From Guyanagaster necrorhizus (lineage: Eukaryota; Basidiomycota; Agaricomycetes; Agaricales; Physalacriaceae), in NCBI RefSeq assembly GCF_019112545.1, contig NW_025064890.1, positions 833,818 to 897,817 of the forward strand: a stretch of 64,000 nt of DNA. The letters run 5' to 3'. Shown here piece after piece: positions 22,060 to 32,178 of the stretch. The translations under genes and the position numbers were made by a program. The notes below the pieces were generated by a model, which ran no database searches, was not told where the DNA came from, and saw only the letters and a list, made by a program, of their open reading frames with translations. How positions within the stretch are numbered: position 1 is the stretch's first letter; each line of letters starts with the position of its first letter.

Positions 22060-22780
22060 CGAAACTTGGTTTAATTTGTTGCAATAGGATGATAGGGCAT
22101 TTTATTGTCGCCCGAGGGAGGCCCGCTCAACAGACTGTCATCAGTCCTTCTCTCGTTATTCTCAAAGCACATCTTTGACCTTGAGAACCTAGGATTGTAG
22201 AAACTTGTGATGGCATCTTCTCGTGTTTTTTTCATGGTGACCAACTTGAAGGCAAGCGTTACATACTATACATGTCAGGAGTGCTGTGGTGACGAAATCG
22301 ACCAGGCCGTGAACGTTCTGGATGGCGGTGGTGTCGGCGACTGTGGCGCGGAACTGACGACGGAAACTCAGTAAATTCGTAGATGATGGTGAGTACGTGA
22401 TGAAGGTAGCAAACCGTTCCTGACACGGTGTAGACCTTCGCTTGAAATTGGGGCCTAGAAATACCGTACGGATGAGAGTTCTTACCGGCATAGCAACGAG
22501 ATGTTGTAGCGCGTATTCTACGGCGTGCATTCTATATCATGGGTCTATGAGAAGACCTGAGTTGCAGACAAATGATAATGAAACATTCGAATCTGCAGCG
22601 TGTCTTGTATGAAATAAGAACCGTTACGTACGACTTACAGCTTCGAGACGAAAAAAGCTATGTTGCTTGAATGAGGCATCCGACGTATTGGGCTAAGTTA
22701 TGGCGCGAGGATACTCATTCATATCCAGGATCAGATGATTCTCATATAAAAGCCTGAAGACCAAGCAACCAACTCAGCAT
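22060..22780 (+). repeat. Upstream part of duplicated unit, copy A
   Basis: From about 22060 (GCGAAACTTGG...AATTTGTTGCAATAGG) to the ATG at 22790 the sequence is a diverged copy of the region from about 24118 (GCGAAACTCGAG...AATTTGTTGCAATAGG) to the ATG at 24776. A second matching block, GGATGGCGGTGG to GACGACGG at about 22320-22360, resembles about 24305-24355. The duplication therefore included roughly 0.65-0.73 kb of upstream DNA, not just the gene. Confidence 0.55.
22611..22752 (+). promoter_or_regulatory. Promoter of small gene copy A
   Basis: GAAATAAGAACCGTTACGT (22611-22629) lies 179 bp before the ATG. A second element, TTATGGCGCGAGGATA, is at 22698-22713. The TATA box CATATAAAAG (about 22743-22752) is about 40 bp before the ATG. 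Copies B and C have the same three parts in the same order at almost the same distances. Confidence 0.6.
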
Positions 22781-22789
22781 CAGCACAAC

Positions 22790-23009
22790 ATGTCTGCCCC
22801 AGAAACTTCTACCTCAATCGCCACTCGCTCCAACCAGGGCACCGTCGCTCCCAAGGAAGCTTTGAAGCTCCGTCTTGACCTCAACCTCGAGGTCGAGATC
22901 GCCATCCAGGCCAAGGTCAACGGCGACATTACCCTCTCCCTCCTGTGAGTCGATGACTATCGATGTCTTGCACAACCTAAAGCTGACTGTTCATTTTCGC
23001 AGCGAGTAA
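22790..23009 (+). CDS. Small alternating-strand peptide gene, copy A (53 aa)
   Basis: Exon 1 encodes MSAPETSTSIATRSNQGTVA then PKEA and the conserved core LKLRLDLNLEVEIAIQAK, VNGDITLSLL. In the core every second residue is hydrophobic, which suggests one long amphipathic beta strand, an NGD turn and a short return strand. The intron (about 22944-23001) interrupts the penultimate codon, so the spliced product ends LLE. Reading through the donor gives TGA at once and ends LL. The stop is followed by a conserved AATGTGCC. A probable 3-prime UTR intron (23058-23109) begins 48 nt after the stop. No signal peptide, Cys or CaaX box is present, so it is not a mating-pheromone precursor. Function is unknown. 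Confidence 0.8.
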
Positions 23010-24117
23010 ATGTGCCATAAGACCGGAAAGGTATTGGAGTGTAGCTGTCGGATTAGGGTGAGATGTGCCGAGTACCAGCCGTGGTCGATGCTAACATCCA
23101 TTTGCTTAGTCCATAATCATATCGATTATCTTCCTGCCCTTCGTTTCGCACCTTCCCAGAAGTTAAATTAGTATTCAGTGTTCATAAACATAGTGCATAC
23201 CAATATTAGTTTTACTTCGGGGTTCCAAGCCGCCTTTGATTCGGAAATGGCGCTTATTTAAAGATTAAGAAACTTATTGACAGAAGAATATATGTGAGTA
23301 TCTCAGTCGGGCACAACGTGGGTGAAGCGACTGAGGCATACAGATAGGAACGGCTGGACTATATAGGTGATCGGGAAACGACAGGAGGTGTAAGTATATA
23401 TAAGGCAAATAGAGCGAGTGATCAAAAAGTAAGATAAGATGAAACATACGGATATCCTCCAACAAAACTCTACGCCAACGAAGATTCAGTAGGACGACAC
23501 CGGTGGCTTGGTTAGAAAATCTCTGCTAGCAGAGAGGTCGAAGTGCAGGTATCTTGGCTTGTCCTTTTAATTTATCCCCGGGCCTGGACAAGACATACGA
23601 GCCGATGTCAAAGACAGTACCTTAGAGTTTCCACGCATGTTTACCTGGCGCATTCGTGGTTGCTGTAGGAAAGGATGAACCATCTGTTGGCGAGGAGAGT
23701 CAACGAAGGAAATATTTACGAAGATGTGCAGCAAATCTCCGACGAAAATGCTGGTAGTAGCAAACAAAGAAGCCGGGTCCGGTATGTAGACAGCCACGTG
23801 TGTGCTCCCCTCTCTGTCAATCATCAACACTTCAAGTTCAACAAGGTTTGCCAAGTACGAAAGTATATATATCGGTGCATCTTCCCCCAAGGATTTACTG
23901 AGCCTCCATGTCATGGACTGAAGCTGACATGAATGTCGAACTGACTTTAAAAAGGGAAGAGGAGAGGCCTATGGAGAGTTTTGAATTGTGACTTTTCCTA
24001 CGAACGGATGAACCAGTCAAGCTATGTCAACGAATGTTCGTTAGGACCCTTAGGACCCACGCCTGGACCTGGGTCGGAAAGAAGAACACAAGGACGAGGA
24101 ACGATGGCGGCGTCTAG
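23010..24117. other. 3-prime UTR of copy A and intergenic DNA
   Basis: The first 240 bp carry the 3-prime UTR, including the probable intron at 23058-23109, and match the downstream sequence of copy C. The rest is gene-poor. A 115-codon minus frame (23567-23914) has an F-box-associated look (LVELEVLMIDREG) but no partner exons. At about 23470-23570 a block matches 27425-27520 downstream of copy C. Confidence 0.4.
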
Positions 24118-24770
24118 CGAAACTCGAGCGAATTTGTTGCAATAGGCTTGGGATGGGCTTCGAGGAGGCACCAAATTCACGATACCGGCATCCTAACAAA
24201 GTCTTTTCTGCTTCTGCGAGAGCTGTTGGTCTACAAGATGACGAGATGCGTTGCGCCCAGACCGAAAGATGATGACGTTCCATCTCCTGGAAATTTCCTG
24301 TGGGATTTACGATGGCGAGCGTTGTGCGGAATCGATGTCGGAATGAGCGAAGCTTCTGGTGCTGGTGGTGATAGCGGGAAGGCAAGTATTCTCCCGCTGT
24401 ATTGTTTCTTCAATCTTGCCCTGGAATATTTGGACCCATATGCATAAATGCTTGTACTTTGTGTCGACCATAGCGCTAGCATATGTAGTACGACTGCCAT
24501 AGGTCTCAACGCCCCACGGTCAGAAGGCCCGGGCCCGTCGTAGACAAGTGTCAATGAGATGCTCGAATATGCAGCATGTTTATTATGAAATAGGAATCGT
24601 TACGTTGCAAGCACCTCCCTTGCATTCTTCTGAACCTTGAATTCTGGAAGAAGACAGATTGCTATGACAAGGCAGCCGACTTACCAACTGCATTATGGCG
24701 TGAATTTATACCCGGGTCAGTCGAATCTCATATAAAAGCCTGACCCAAGGCTCTCCATCTATTATCAGCA
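24118..24770 (+). repeat. Upstream part of duplicated unit, copy B
   Basis: Diverged duplicate of about 22060-22780 (see there). The frames it contains on either strand are not conserved between the two copies, which argues that they are not coding. Confidence 0.5.
24587..24738 (+). promoter_or_regulatory. Promoter of small gene copy B
   Basis: GAAATAGGAATCGTTACGT at 24587-24605 lies 171 bp before the ATG. TTATGGCGTGAATTTATA is at 24693-24710 and CATATAAAAG at about 24728-24737, about 40 bp before the ATG. The arrangement is the same as in copies A and C. Confidence 0.6.
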
Positions 24771-24775
24771 TAAAC

Positions 24776-24984
24776 ATGTCTGCCCCAGAAACCTCTGTCG
24801 CTACCCGCTCCAACCAGGGCACCGTCGCCCCCAAGGAAGCTTTGAAGCTCCGTCTTGATCTCAACCTCGAGGTCGAGATTGCCATCCAGGCCAAGGTCAA
24901 TGGTGATATCACCCTCTCTCTCCTGTGAGCTGCCTCCTGCCATCTTGCGTGCCCTCCATCTGACCATCTTTTTTCAGCGAGTAA
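24776..24984 (+). CDS. Small alternating-strand peptide gene, copy B (51 aa)
   Basis: The shortest copy: MSAPETSVATRSNQGTVA then PKEA and the same core as copies A, C and D. Relative to copy A only the variable stretch after MSAPET differs, by two residues. Substitutions in the coding exon are almost all silent (for example GTCAATGGTGATATC against GTCAACGGCGACATT), while flanking DNA is strongly diverged, so the peptide is under purifying selection. The intron again splits the penultimate codon (about 24926-24976). A probable 3-prime UTR intron (25035-25099) begins 50 nt after the stop. Confidence 0.8.
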
Positions 24985-26684
24985 ATGTGCCATGCGAGAG
25001 CAGATAGTGGAGTAAAAATGCGGTTGTGATTCAGGTGAGATACATCTCGTTGAATATCAAACGGTTTCGATACTGAAATGTATTGCTTTTGGTGCTCAGT
25101 TAATAATTGTTTTAACCTCCATCTTCTCTTTCATCGATACTGTATTGGTACCTACTGGCGCTCGTACACCTAAATATCAATATCAGTGGTTGTTTTTATC
25201 CTCGCATTTCAAAGTCTGAGTTACCTTTGAAGTGCACGTCTTGGTGATAATTTGAAGTCAGAATACGTGTATCGCATGAAGCTCCATGAGATATCAGTCG
25301 TTACGTTGAAATCCGTCGCATCGTAAACTGATTCTATGCAAGCGCTTTACAGCCGTCAGATTCTGAGAGACATACAAAACTGCAAGAATGCACTCCAGTA
25401 TTGCCCGGGCCGCCACACAACTTATCCTGAAAAGATGGAAACTTTGCTGGACTGTTTGTTGGAGTCAATCATGGGATACAATTGCGTCGTCGACGTTTCA
25501 AGTTACGTCAAGAGAGACCTGATAGGCGCTGTAAGTTCTAGGACGAACACTGACAACGAAATATCCATCATCCTTACCGCAGCATGGGTGAGGTCGTGTC
25601 CCGGTCATGAGGTAATACACGAAAACTCGACTCGGTGAAGTACATTATGAGAGACTTCAACGAAAGACGTGGTTAAAAATCACTTGAACGTACAAAACTT
25701 CACGCGCCAAGAAAAGATTTGATGAAGGATGTAAAAGATGCATGCACCATGGGAGAGTTGAACTCCATGCTAATCAGCAATCAGACCCTTTCGTCCACGA
25801 GCACGATGTTGGCTGTTAGCGTCAACATAGTGTGTGATGACATCGACGCTGGCAAGGAAAGGCTCTTAGACTCTACTCTGTCTACAAAGCTCGTAGAAAC
25901 CTACTGCAGAGGAGCTTTTCTCTCACGACGGCAGGGAGACATTATACTGGGAAGGAGACCTAAATATGATTTGCAACCGAGCTTGACACTGAGGTCAATA
26001 GCTTGAGAGTATCTGCATGGCAGCCCTTGATCATTTTGTCACAATTACTGCAGAAACAGACACACCACGCCCCGATCCATTTGATGTCCCAGCCCAACCC
26101 TTTGAACTTGTCTTCCTCATGGTACGATGTCTTTATCGCTCGACACTGAATTTCATCAATCGAAGGCGAAAATGGTGTGGCGGCGTTGGCGGAACTCGGG
26201 TTGCCGCCAGCATATTGTTACGAGAAGAGGAATGTGGTGGCGACTAGAAGAAATGTTCAGCTATGCCTCAAGGCAAGGATCCTCACGCAAGTAATCCCCC
26301 AAACCGTCGTAGTACGGAAGCCGCCTTCCTGTCATTTCTCGAAGTCTCGTGGTAGTAACGAACCAGGGCCGCGAGATTTTGGTGGACAGGATCCAAGGAA
26401 GAAAGTTGCTGCGGTCCAGGAAGTAGTTTTGGCCATTTTGCGTGAAGATTCAGCTGGACTCTTCCCTACCAGTGATAATAATGGTATGATGCAGGCGATA
26501 GGCTACCAGCTTTTCCCACGGTGAATAAGCAAAATTTGGGACCCACATACACCCACTCCCCTTGCCGAAAGTTAGTGTCCTGGGACACAACAGAAGAAGG
26601 TGACTATAGAATTCCCCTCGCCTCGTTACCACTGACACCTGGAATTCCTGTCATTTGAGCATTGCGGTTTTAAGTGTTTACTTT
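24985..26684. other. Gene-poor region between copies B and C
   Basis: The 3-prime UTR of copy B is followed by about 1.5 kb without a supportable gene. Plus-strand frames at 25336-25638, 25719-26006 and 26177-26524 follow each other and have plausible composition, but I can find no domain and no consistent splice joins. GTCGTTACGTTGAAAT at about 25298 resembles the upstream promoter element and may mark a decayed extra copy. Confidence 0.35.
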
Positions 26685-26828
26685 GAAATAGGAACCGTTA
26701 CGTGAACTTGAAGGCGGTTTCTTCATCTTCAAGACCAAGTTGCCATGGGGCGCCCGGCACACGGACAACATCATAGCGCAAGGATAACGTTGCCTGAGGC
26801 CTAGCTCTGGTCAACACACATATAAAAG
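26685..26828 (+). promoter_or_regulatory. Promoter of small gene copy C
   Basis: GAAATAGGAACCGTTACGT at 26685-26703 lies 179 bp before the ATG. TCATAGCGCAAGGATAACGT is at 26771-26790, and ACATATAAAAG ends at about 26827, 37 bp before the ATG. Confidence 0.6.
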
Positions 26829-26863
26829 GGCCAGCCCATCAAGAACCTTTCTTCATCCACAAC

Positions 26864-27080
26864 ATGTCTGCCCCAGAAACCACCTCTGTTGCCACTCGCT
26901 CCAACCAGGGCACCGTCGCTCCCAAGGAAGCTTTGAAGCTCCGCCTTGACCTCAACCTCGAGGTCGAGATCGCCATCCAGGCCAAGGTCAACGGTGACAT
27001 CACCCTCTCCCTCCTGTGAGTCGATGACTATTGCTGTCTTGGGTGCCCCCATGCTGACTGGTCATTTTTACAGCGAGTAA
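26864..27080 (+). CDS. Small alternating-strand peptide gene, copy C (52 aa)
   Basis: MSAPETTSVATRSNQGTVA then PKEA and the invariant core ending VNGDITLSLL plus the spliced-on Glu. The intron is about 27016-27072. A probable 3-prime UTR intron (27132-27188) starts 51 nt after the stop. Its downstream 200 bp are clearly homologous to those of copy A, so A and C are the closest pair by flank. Confidence 0.8.
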
Positions 27081-27815
27081 ATGTGCCGTAGGACCGGAGA
27101 GAGCGTAACGGACTTTGGTTGTCGTGTTCGGGTGAGATTCACTTTGTTGAGGACTAACCGTTCTCCATCCTGATACCTATCTGCCTAGGACATCACCATG
27201 TCGGTTACCTTCTTCCCTTTTTTCACTTCTCCCTTTCGCCGACATAGTATTAGTTAGTATTCCGAGCTTATGCACGTAGTACATGCCAATATCAGTGTTG
27301 CTTTGGGAGTTCTATACTTTACAGGTCCTGCGTCCAGCCAATAACTATCCCACTGCGTGCCAGTGAGGCTCGCTAACCGCCAATGGCGCTCCTTCGAATA
27401 CCGAGATGCCCTTAGTATGCCGCATGGAAAAGGTTCAGTATGGCAGTTTCGGTGGCTTGATTACATGATGACTGCCAGCAGCGATAGAGAAATGTTAATG
27501 TCTCGACTTGCCCCCTAATCCAAAGTGCCTGAGACATGGTTCCGTTGTGTGGCCTGTGAAACCTCCGACACCGAGTATTTGGTACTTAGTCCACCATCTT
27601 CTTCAGCTTCAAGGGACAATATTGCAGACCGGAGTGGTGGAGAAGGGAAGAAAGTTAGTGCACAGACTGGCCGATTTATGATGTGGATATGGATAAAGAA
27701 GTAAGCCCTTTGTTCATAGAGAGCAACACAGCATGTTAATAATGAGGCCTAAGATTATACGTCCAGAAACGATATCCATCATTAAAGAGAGTAACAGATA
27801 AACATGCCTAGCAAC
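27081..27815. other. 3-prime UTR of copy C and intergenic DNA
   Basis: The first part matches the 3-prime flank of copy A. A block at about 27425-27520 (GGTGGCTTGATTACATG...) is a second match to about 23470-23570. No other gene is seen. Confidence 0.4.
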
Positions 27816-29357
27816 CTATTTCTGAGCAGGCCTAATGATTACTTTGAGAGCCTCCTTGCTGTTCATCTTATCAAGCGCCTTCTGGAAATCTTTGATCTCA
27901 AAGGCATCCGTCACCTGGAACTACGAGTTCAGAACTACTCAAAACAACGACAGATTGACGTACCATCCCTTTCACGTTAATCTTTCCACTGTCCAGGTAA
28001 GCCACAGCGCGAGGAAAGCAATGTGTCTGGGAGAAAGACCCGATAATCTAGAGGACAAGTATGAGTCCTGCATCAAGCCAGAAAGGCAAAGAACAAGTTT
28101 ACCCTAATTTCATCCCCAAAGATTTTCGACGGTGGCCAGTGAACCCGAGCAGCATTAGCATAGACTCCATAAACCATCAAGGTGCCGCCCCGTCTAACAT
28201 AGTTGATCGCGTCATTGGCAACCTTCTCTGATCCAGTAGCTTCGACCTAGGAGCATATGGAATGAGAAATAAAATTTTAGATACAAGTCACTCACTACTA
28301 CATCAAAGCCATGTGGATAATCAACTTTGATCTTGTCCCACTGTGCTTGAGGTTTCTCGCGGTCGAATTCGATATACTCATCAGCCGTCCCAAGCTCTTT
28401 GGCGATGCGAGTCTTGATGCCCTTGTTAGCTGCGAGGACGACTTTGGAAGCACCATTGAGCTTGAGTAATTGAGACAGGATCTGGCCTGCAAAGACGTCG
28501 ATTAGCACCGAGGAAGACAATGCCGCGTTGAAACCGACCTGTTGGTCCTGACCCAAGAATCAGAACCTCTGATCCGACTGGAAGATTCAGCTTGTCAGCA
28601 CCATGAATGGCGCAAGATGCAGGCTCGATGAGAGTAGCCTCCTCATCAGTAAGGTTAAAAATCTTGTAGACCTTCTTTTTATGACTGAGCGTAACAATCA
28701 ACATCAGTATAGGTAAAAGCAGAAAGGACTACGGACGCCACAGCGTATTCTGCAAAGCCGCCTGCAACGGTGCATCCCAGAGACTCAAAGTTTTCACATA
28801 GCAAGGATTGACCCCGACGACAGTAGAAGCATTCATCGCACTAATGGCATGATGTTGTCAGCTTCGCGAAGTCGAGGATGAGGACCCGCATACCGTAATT
28901 CCAGGATCAGCTACGACTCGATCACCTTCAGCAAAGCCTTTGACTGATTGGCCAACCTTGGCGATCCTTCCGACCATTTCGTGACCAGGTGTAAGCTAAA
29001 GGAAGACATTGGACCGCAAGAAATATTAGCAGTGTGATATCGGACTAACTGGGAACTTGGTGATGAACTCCCCTGATATGGATCCAGCGGTCAGATCGCG
29101 TTGTTACACTGCATGTCGAATTCACCTTGACTGATGTGATGATCAGTACCACATACTCCGCAGCACGCAACTGAAGTCGATATTAATCACTCGTCAAGGA
29201 CAGCACGCAAAACACAACTCTTGATCAAAACCTCATCTTCCTTGATCTGGGGAATCGGGGTAGTGATAATATCAAGATTATTGACCTACAGCTTCTGTTC
29301 AGCACAGGCATGATGGCGAGAAACGATACCCACTCCGTGATAGTATACTGCTTCCAT
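27816..29357 (-). CDS. Zinc-dependent medium-chain dehydrogenase (polyol/alcohol type)
   Basis: Many short exons join to an MDR-family protein. It begins MEAVYYHG then [19 protein letters not shown] across the first intron. The catalytic zinc region [17 protein letters not shown] and [18 protein letters not shown] follows. The structural zinc loop has four Cys ([15 protein letters not shown]). The NAD(P)-binding stretch [14 protein letters not shown] leads to [16 protein letters not shown]. The end is [20 protein letters not shown] then [10 protein letters not shown]. The closest families I know are sorbitol, arabinitol and galactitol dehydrogenases, so it probably interconverts a sugar alcohol and a ketose with NAD(P); the substrate cannot be read from sequence. 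It lies between the small gene cluster and the MFS transporter, both outward-facing neighbours. Confidence 0.8.
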
Positions 29358-29873
29358 TATGGTGGTTGGGAAGATGATGCGAAGGAGGGTTCGATACCGA
29401 CTGATTTCTCCCACTTCTCCGTGGGACAATCCAGTCAGCGGAGCAGGACATCGGAATAATATTAATGGCACCGGTCCCGTGTGTTCTCCACGATATCACC
29501 TGAGATCTCTAATTTACGGTCATAGCAGCTTTTTACATAATTGAAGCTGGTATTGTATGCACGAATGCGACCAATCTTTTCTTAGGTACGAAACTAACGC
29601 GTCTTAGTGGTGATGCATTGGTAAAGGGGAAAGGTGACCCTGATTCTCGTGATCGTGACATTAAGTACGCGCCTAGTGCGGCCGCGGCGTGGTCTTGGGC
29701 GGCATCACATGGACGGCTACTGTCTCATTTTACTAGGGCTAAATGTGGACACTAGGCATTTTCGGAGCGTTCCTCCAAGAAAGAACCAAAATATTTGTTT
29801 CGGGCCTCTATTCTATTTGTGAATTAGGATTCTCTAAAATGGCATGTCAGCCAGTCTCTCCTAGCGATCAGTG
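29358..29873. other. Intergenic
   Basis: No gene is seen. The region holds the promoter of the dehydrogenase and the 3-prime flank of the MFS transporter, both on the minus strand. Confidence 0.35.
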
Positions 29874-32178
29874 TTACGCAGCTTGCTCTTGTGCTGCCTG
29901 AGCTTCGCGAGCTTCTGCTCGGTTTCTCCACTTCTCCCCCTTTGCTCTTACCAGTAGCACCAATAATCCACTGCCCACTTGTACAAAAGCAAATATGGTG
30001 TACATCCAGCCTACATTTCAGCCATGAGCAACATACACGGTAGAAAACGATTAATGAAACATACCATCACCAAGCGCATCCTTGGACAGGTTGTAAATCC
30101 TGAAAATGGCGTGAAAGAAGAACACACGACGAACCTGAATGGGAACCGCAATCTCTACGGCAATGAAAGCCCCAAGTCCACGGAAGAGACTGTTAAAAGC
30201 GACAGCACTAGATGAACGACCTACGTTTGCATCTACAAGGTAGGCCAATTCACTCGAAAAAATGTAACTAAATTATCAAAAGACTGTTAGAAAACGCATC
30301 ACTTTCAATTGGGACCTTACATTGCAAATACTCCAGTTAGAAACAGCATTACACATACCCCCGCGATGTGCTCATGTCGTTCCAATACCCACCCGAATCC
30401 TGCAACGGAAATGGGGAAGAGCCAAAGACCATGGAGTGTGCTGTTGAGACGCATCTACAGGAAGGCGATGAACATTGAAATTCTAAGGGTAAGGGGACGA
30501 CCGGCATACCTCAGGGCAGCCTCTACCACCATTCTCTCTTGCAAGCCTTGCTAGCTCGCGATCAGAGTAGCGACCTCCAAATATACTCCCCACCATAGAA
30601 CCTTACACGACATTCGTATTAGTTCCGAAAGATACGCGGGGAATGTGAAGAAAAGGTCAGCAAACCCAGTCCGAAAGAAAGCAACACGAGTCCTGTGTAT
30701 AGCGCATCATAACCGTAAGCATTTGCCAGTGTGCGAGAGGTCGTGTATACCACGGTAAAGCAGTAGGAGAATAAAATACCTAAGTGGAAGTCATCAGGCG
30801 CGGATTGTATTACTAGAGTGGTTACTTTACCAGAAGCCAGCAACAGTATGAAGTTGTTCCGCCGCCGGATGACCAGCCATAACGTTTCAATGGGAGCGAC
30901 ATCCTTCAAGGTGAGCGTTATAGCAGGAAGAGCCAATGTATCGGTTTTCGAGGTGGGATCCTGCTTCTCTATGTCAACAGTCGAGATACGGCCGTCATCT
31001 TCTATCGTTTCCTTCGTGTCAGTTCGTTCCGCCAGCTTCGTCTGTAATATTTCTTCCCTCCTCAGACTCTCCGCCCGCTCGTCCAAAAGACGCTTCAGCA
31101 CTGTCTGGTATGCAAAGCTTCGTTCCTGCCGAAAGGTATCTTTGAAAAAGAACAAAAAGAAGAGAAAAACGGTGCCGGCCAGGATGGCCAGGAACCAAAA
31201 GGGAGCACGCCAGTTAAATCCTGTCGTGAGAATTCCACCAAATACAGGACCGAGGGAAGGACCAAGAAGAGGGGAAATGTAGTATATGCCCATCTAAAAA
31301 GCAATATTCAGCATGATGCAATGATGCAATGTGATAAACTACGCTCACTTTCGAGCCCCTCTCTACTGGGTCGAAAATATCGGCGAGACTAGCAGTACCG
31401 ATGGTCATAACGGCACTTGACCTGAGCAGAGTGAGGGGAAAAAAATACAACCAAGGATATTGCAAGACATACCCCAGTGCTTGCACACAGCGCATTCCTA
31501 TCACTCTGAGGCGTCGAATGAATAAATGAAGTCGGCAAGAAAGAAGAGAAGATTGACAAGCCAATAGTCTTGCTCGTGGCGACGATAATCGAGCCAGCAG
31601 TGAATATGAGAAGCGATATGAGATAAACAAACTAATATCATCAAACGGATAAGTAGAGAAATGGAAATTTCAGTCGTAACATACCCGGCGGCCTTTGACT
31701 TCACTGATAGAACTCCAGAGGAGCGGGGTAATGCCTTGCATGAGAATGAAGAGCGACACACTCAAGCTTATCTCCCCGCTCGTTGCAGGCAGGTCCCTCT
31801 CCATCTCTTCGTTCGCAGCTGTACATCATGTGAATACAAAGTAGAATGTACAGTCATCTAGTCGAGCTCACGATTTTGTATACTGGCGCCAAAGCCGGCG
31901 ATCATTGAACCCGAACATATAACAGCCAGTATGAAGTGCTGGACCGCAGCCTCATAAGTAGTGGTGGTCGAACGACATTAGAGAGGACTCACCTTGCGAA
32001 AGCGTGACCATTTTCGCGGATCATCATGAACGGGCATATGCTCAATGTCTATTACAGTGTTTTCAATGGTCTCTGAAACGACAGATTGGCCGTCATTATC
32101 CGGAGTACCGGGTCGTTGCACATCCGTGGAGGATAGGTTCCGAATGTGTGGAGAGGCGGGGGTAGGGGAAGGCGCCAT
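29874..32178 (-). CDS. MFS transporter, DHA1 drug:H+ antiporter type
   Basis: Starts MAPSPTPASPHIRNLSSTD, with a hydrophilic N-terminus ending in PRKWSRFRK. Exons then give AVQHFILAVICSGSMIAGFG, SGEISLSVSLFILMQGITPLLWSSISEVKGRR, FVYLISLLIFTAGSIIVATS, MTIGTASLADIFDPVERGSK, and the antiporter motif C region GPSLGPVFGGILTTGFNWRA. A long charged central loop (about 60 residues) follows, then a C-terminal half with YLVDANVGRSSSAVAFNSLF and GWMYTIFAFVQVGSGLLVLL. This is the usual 12-span DHA1 layout of the plasma membrane. The family exports drugs and metabolites, and some members move polyamines or organic acids. I fixed the start at the ATG 32178; an earlier in-frame ATG exists at 32226. Confidence 0.8.

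Noticed and set aside
22790..27080. Mating pheromone precursors
   Set aside because: The length (51-65 aa) fits, but there is no C-terminal CaaX box and no Cys at all, and the product ends LLE.
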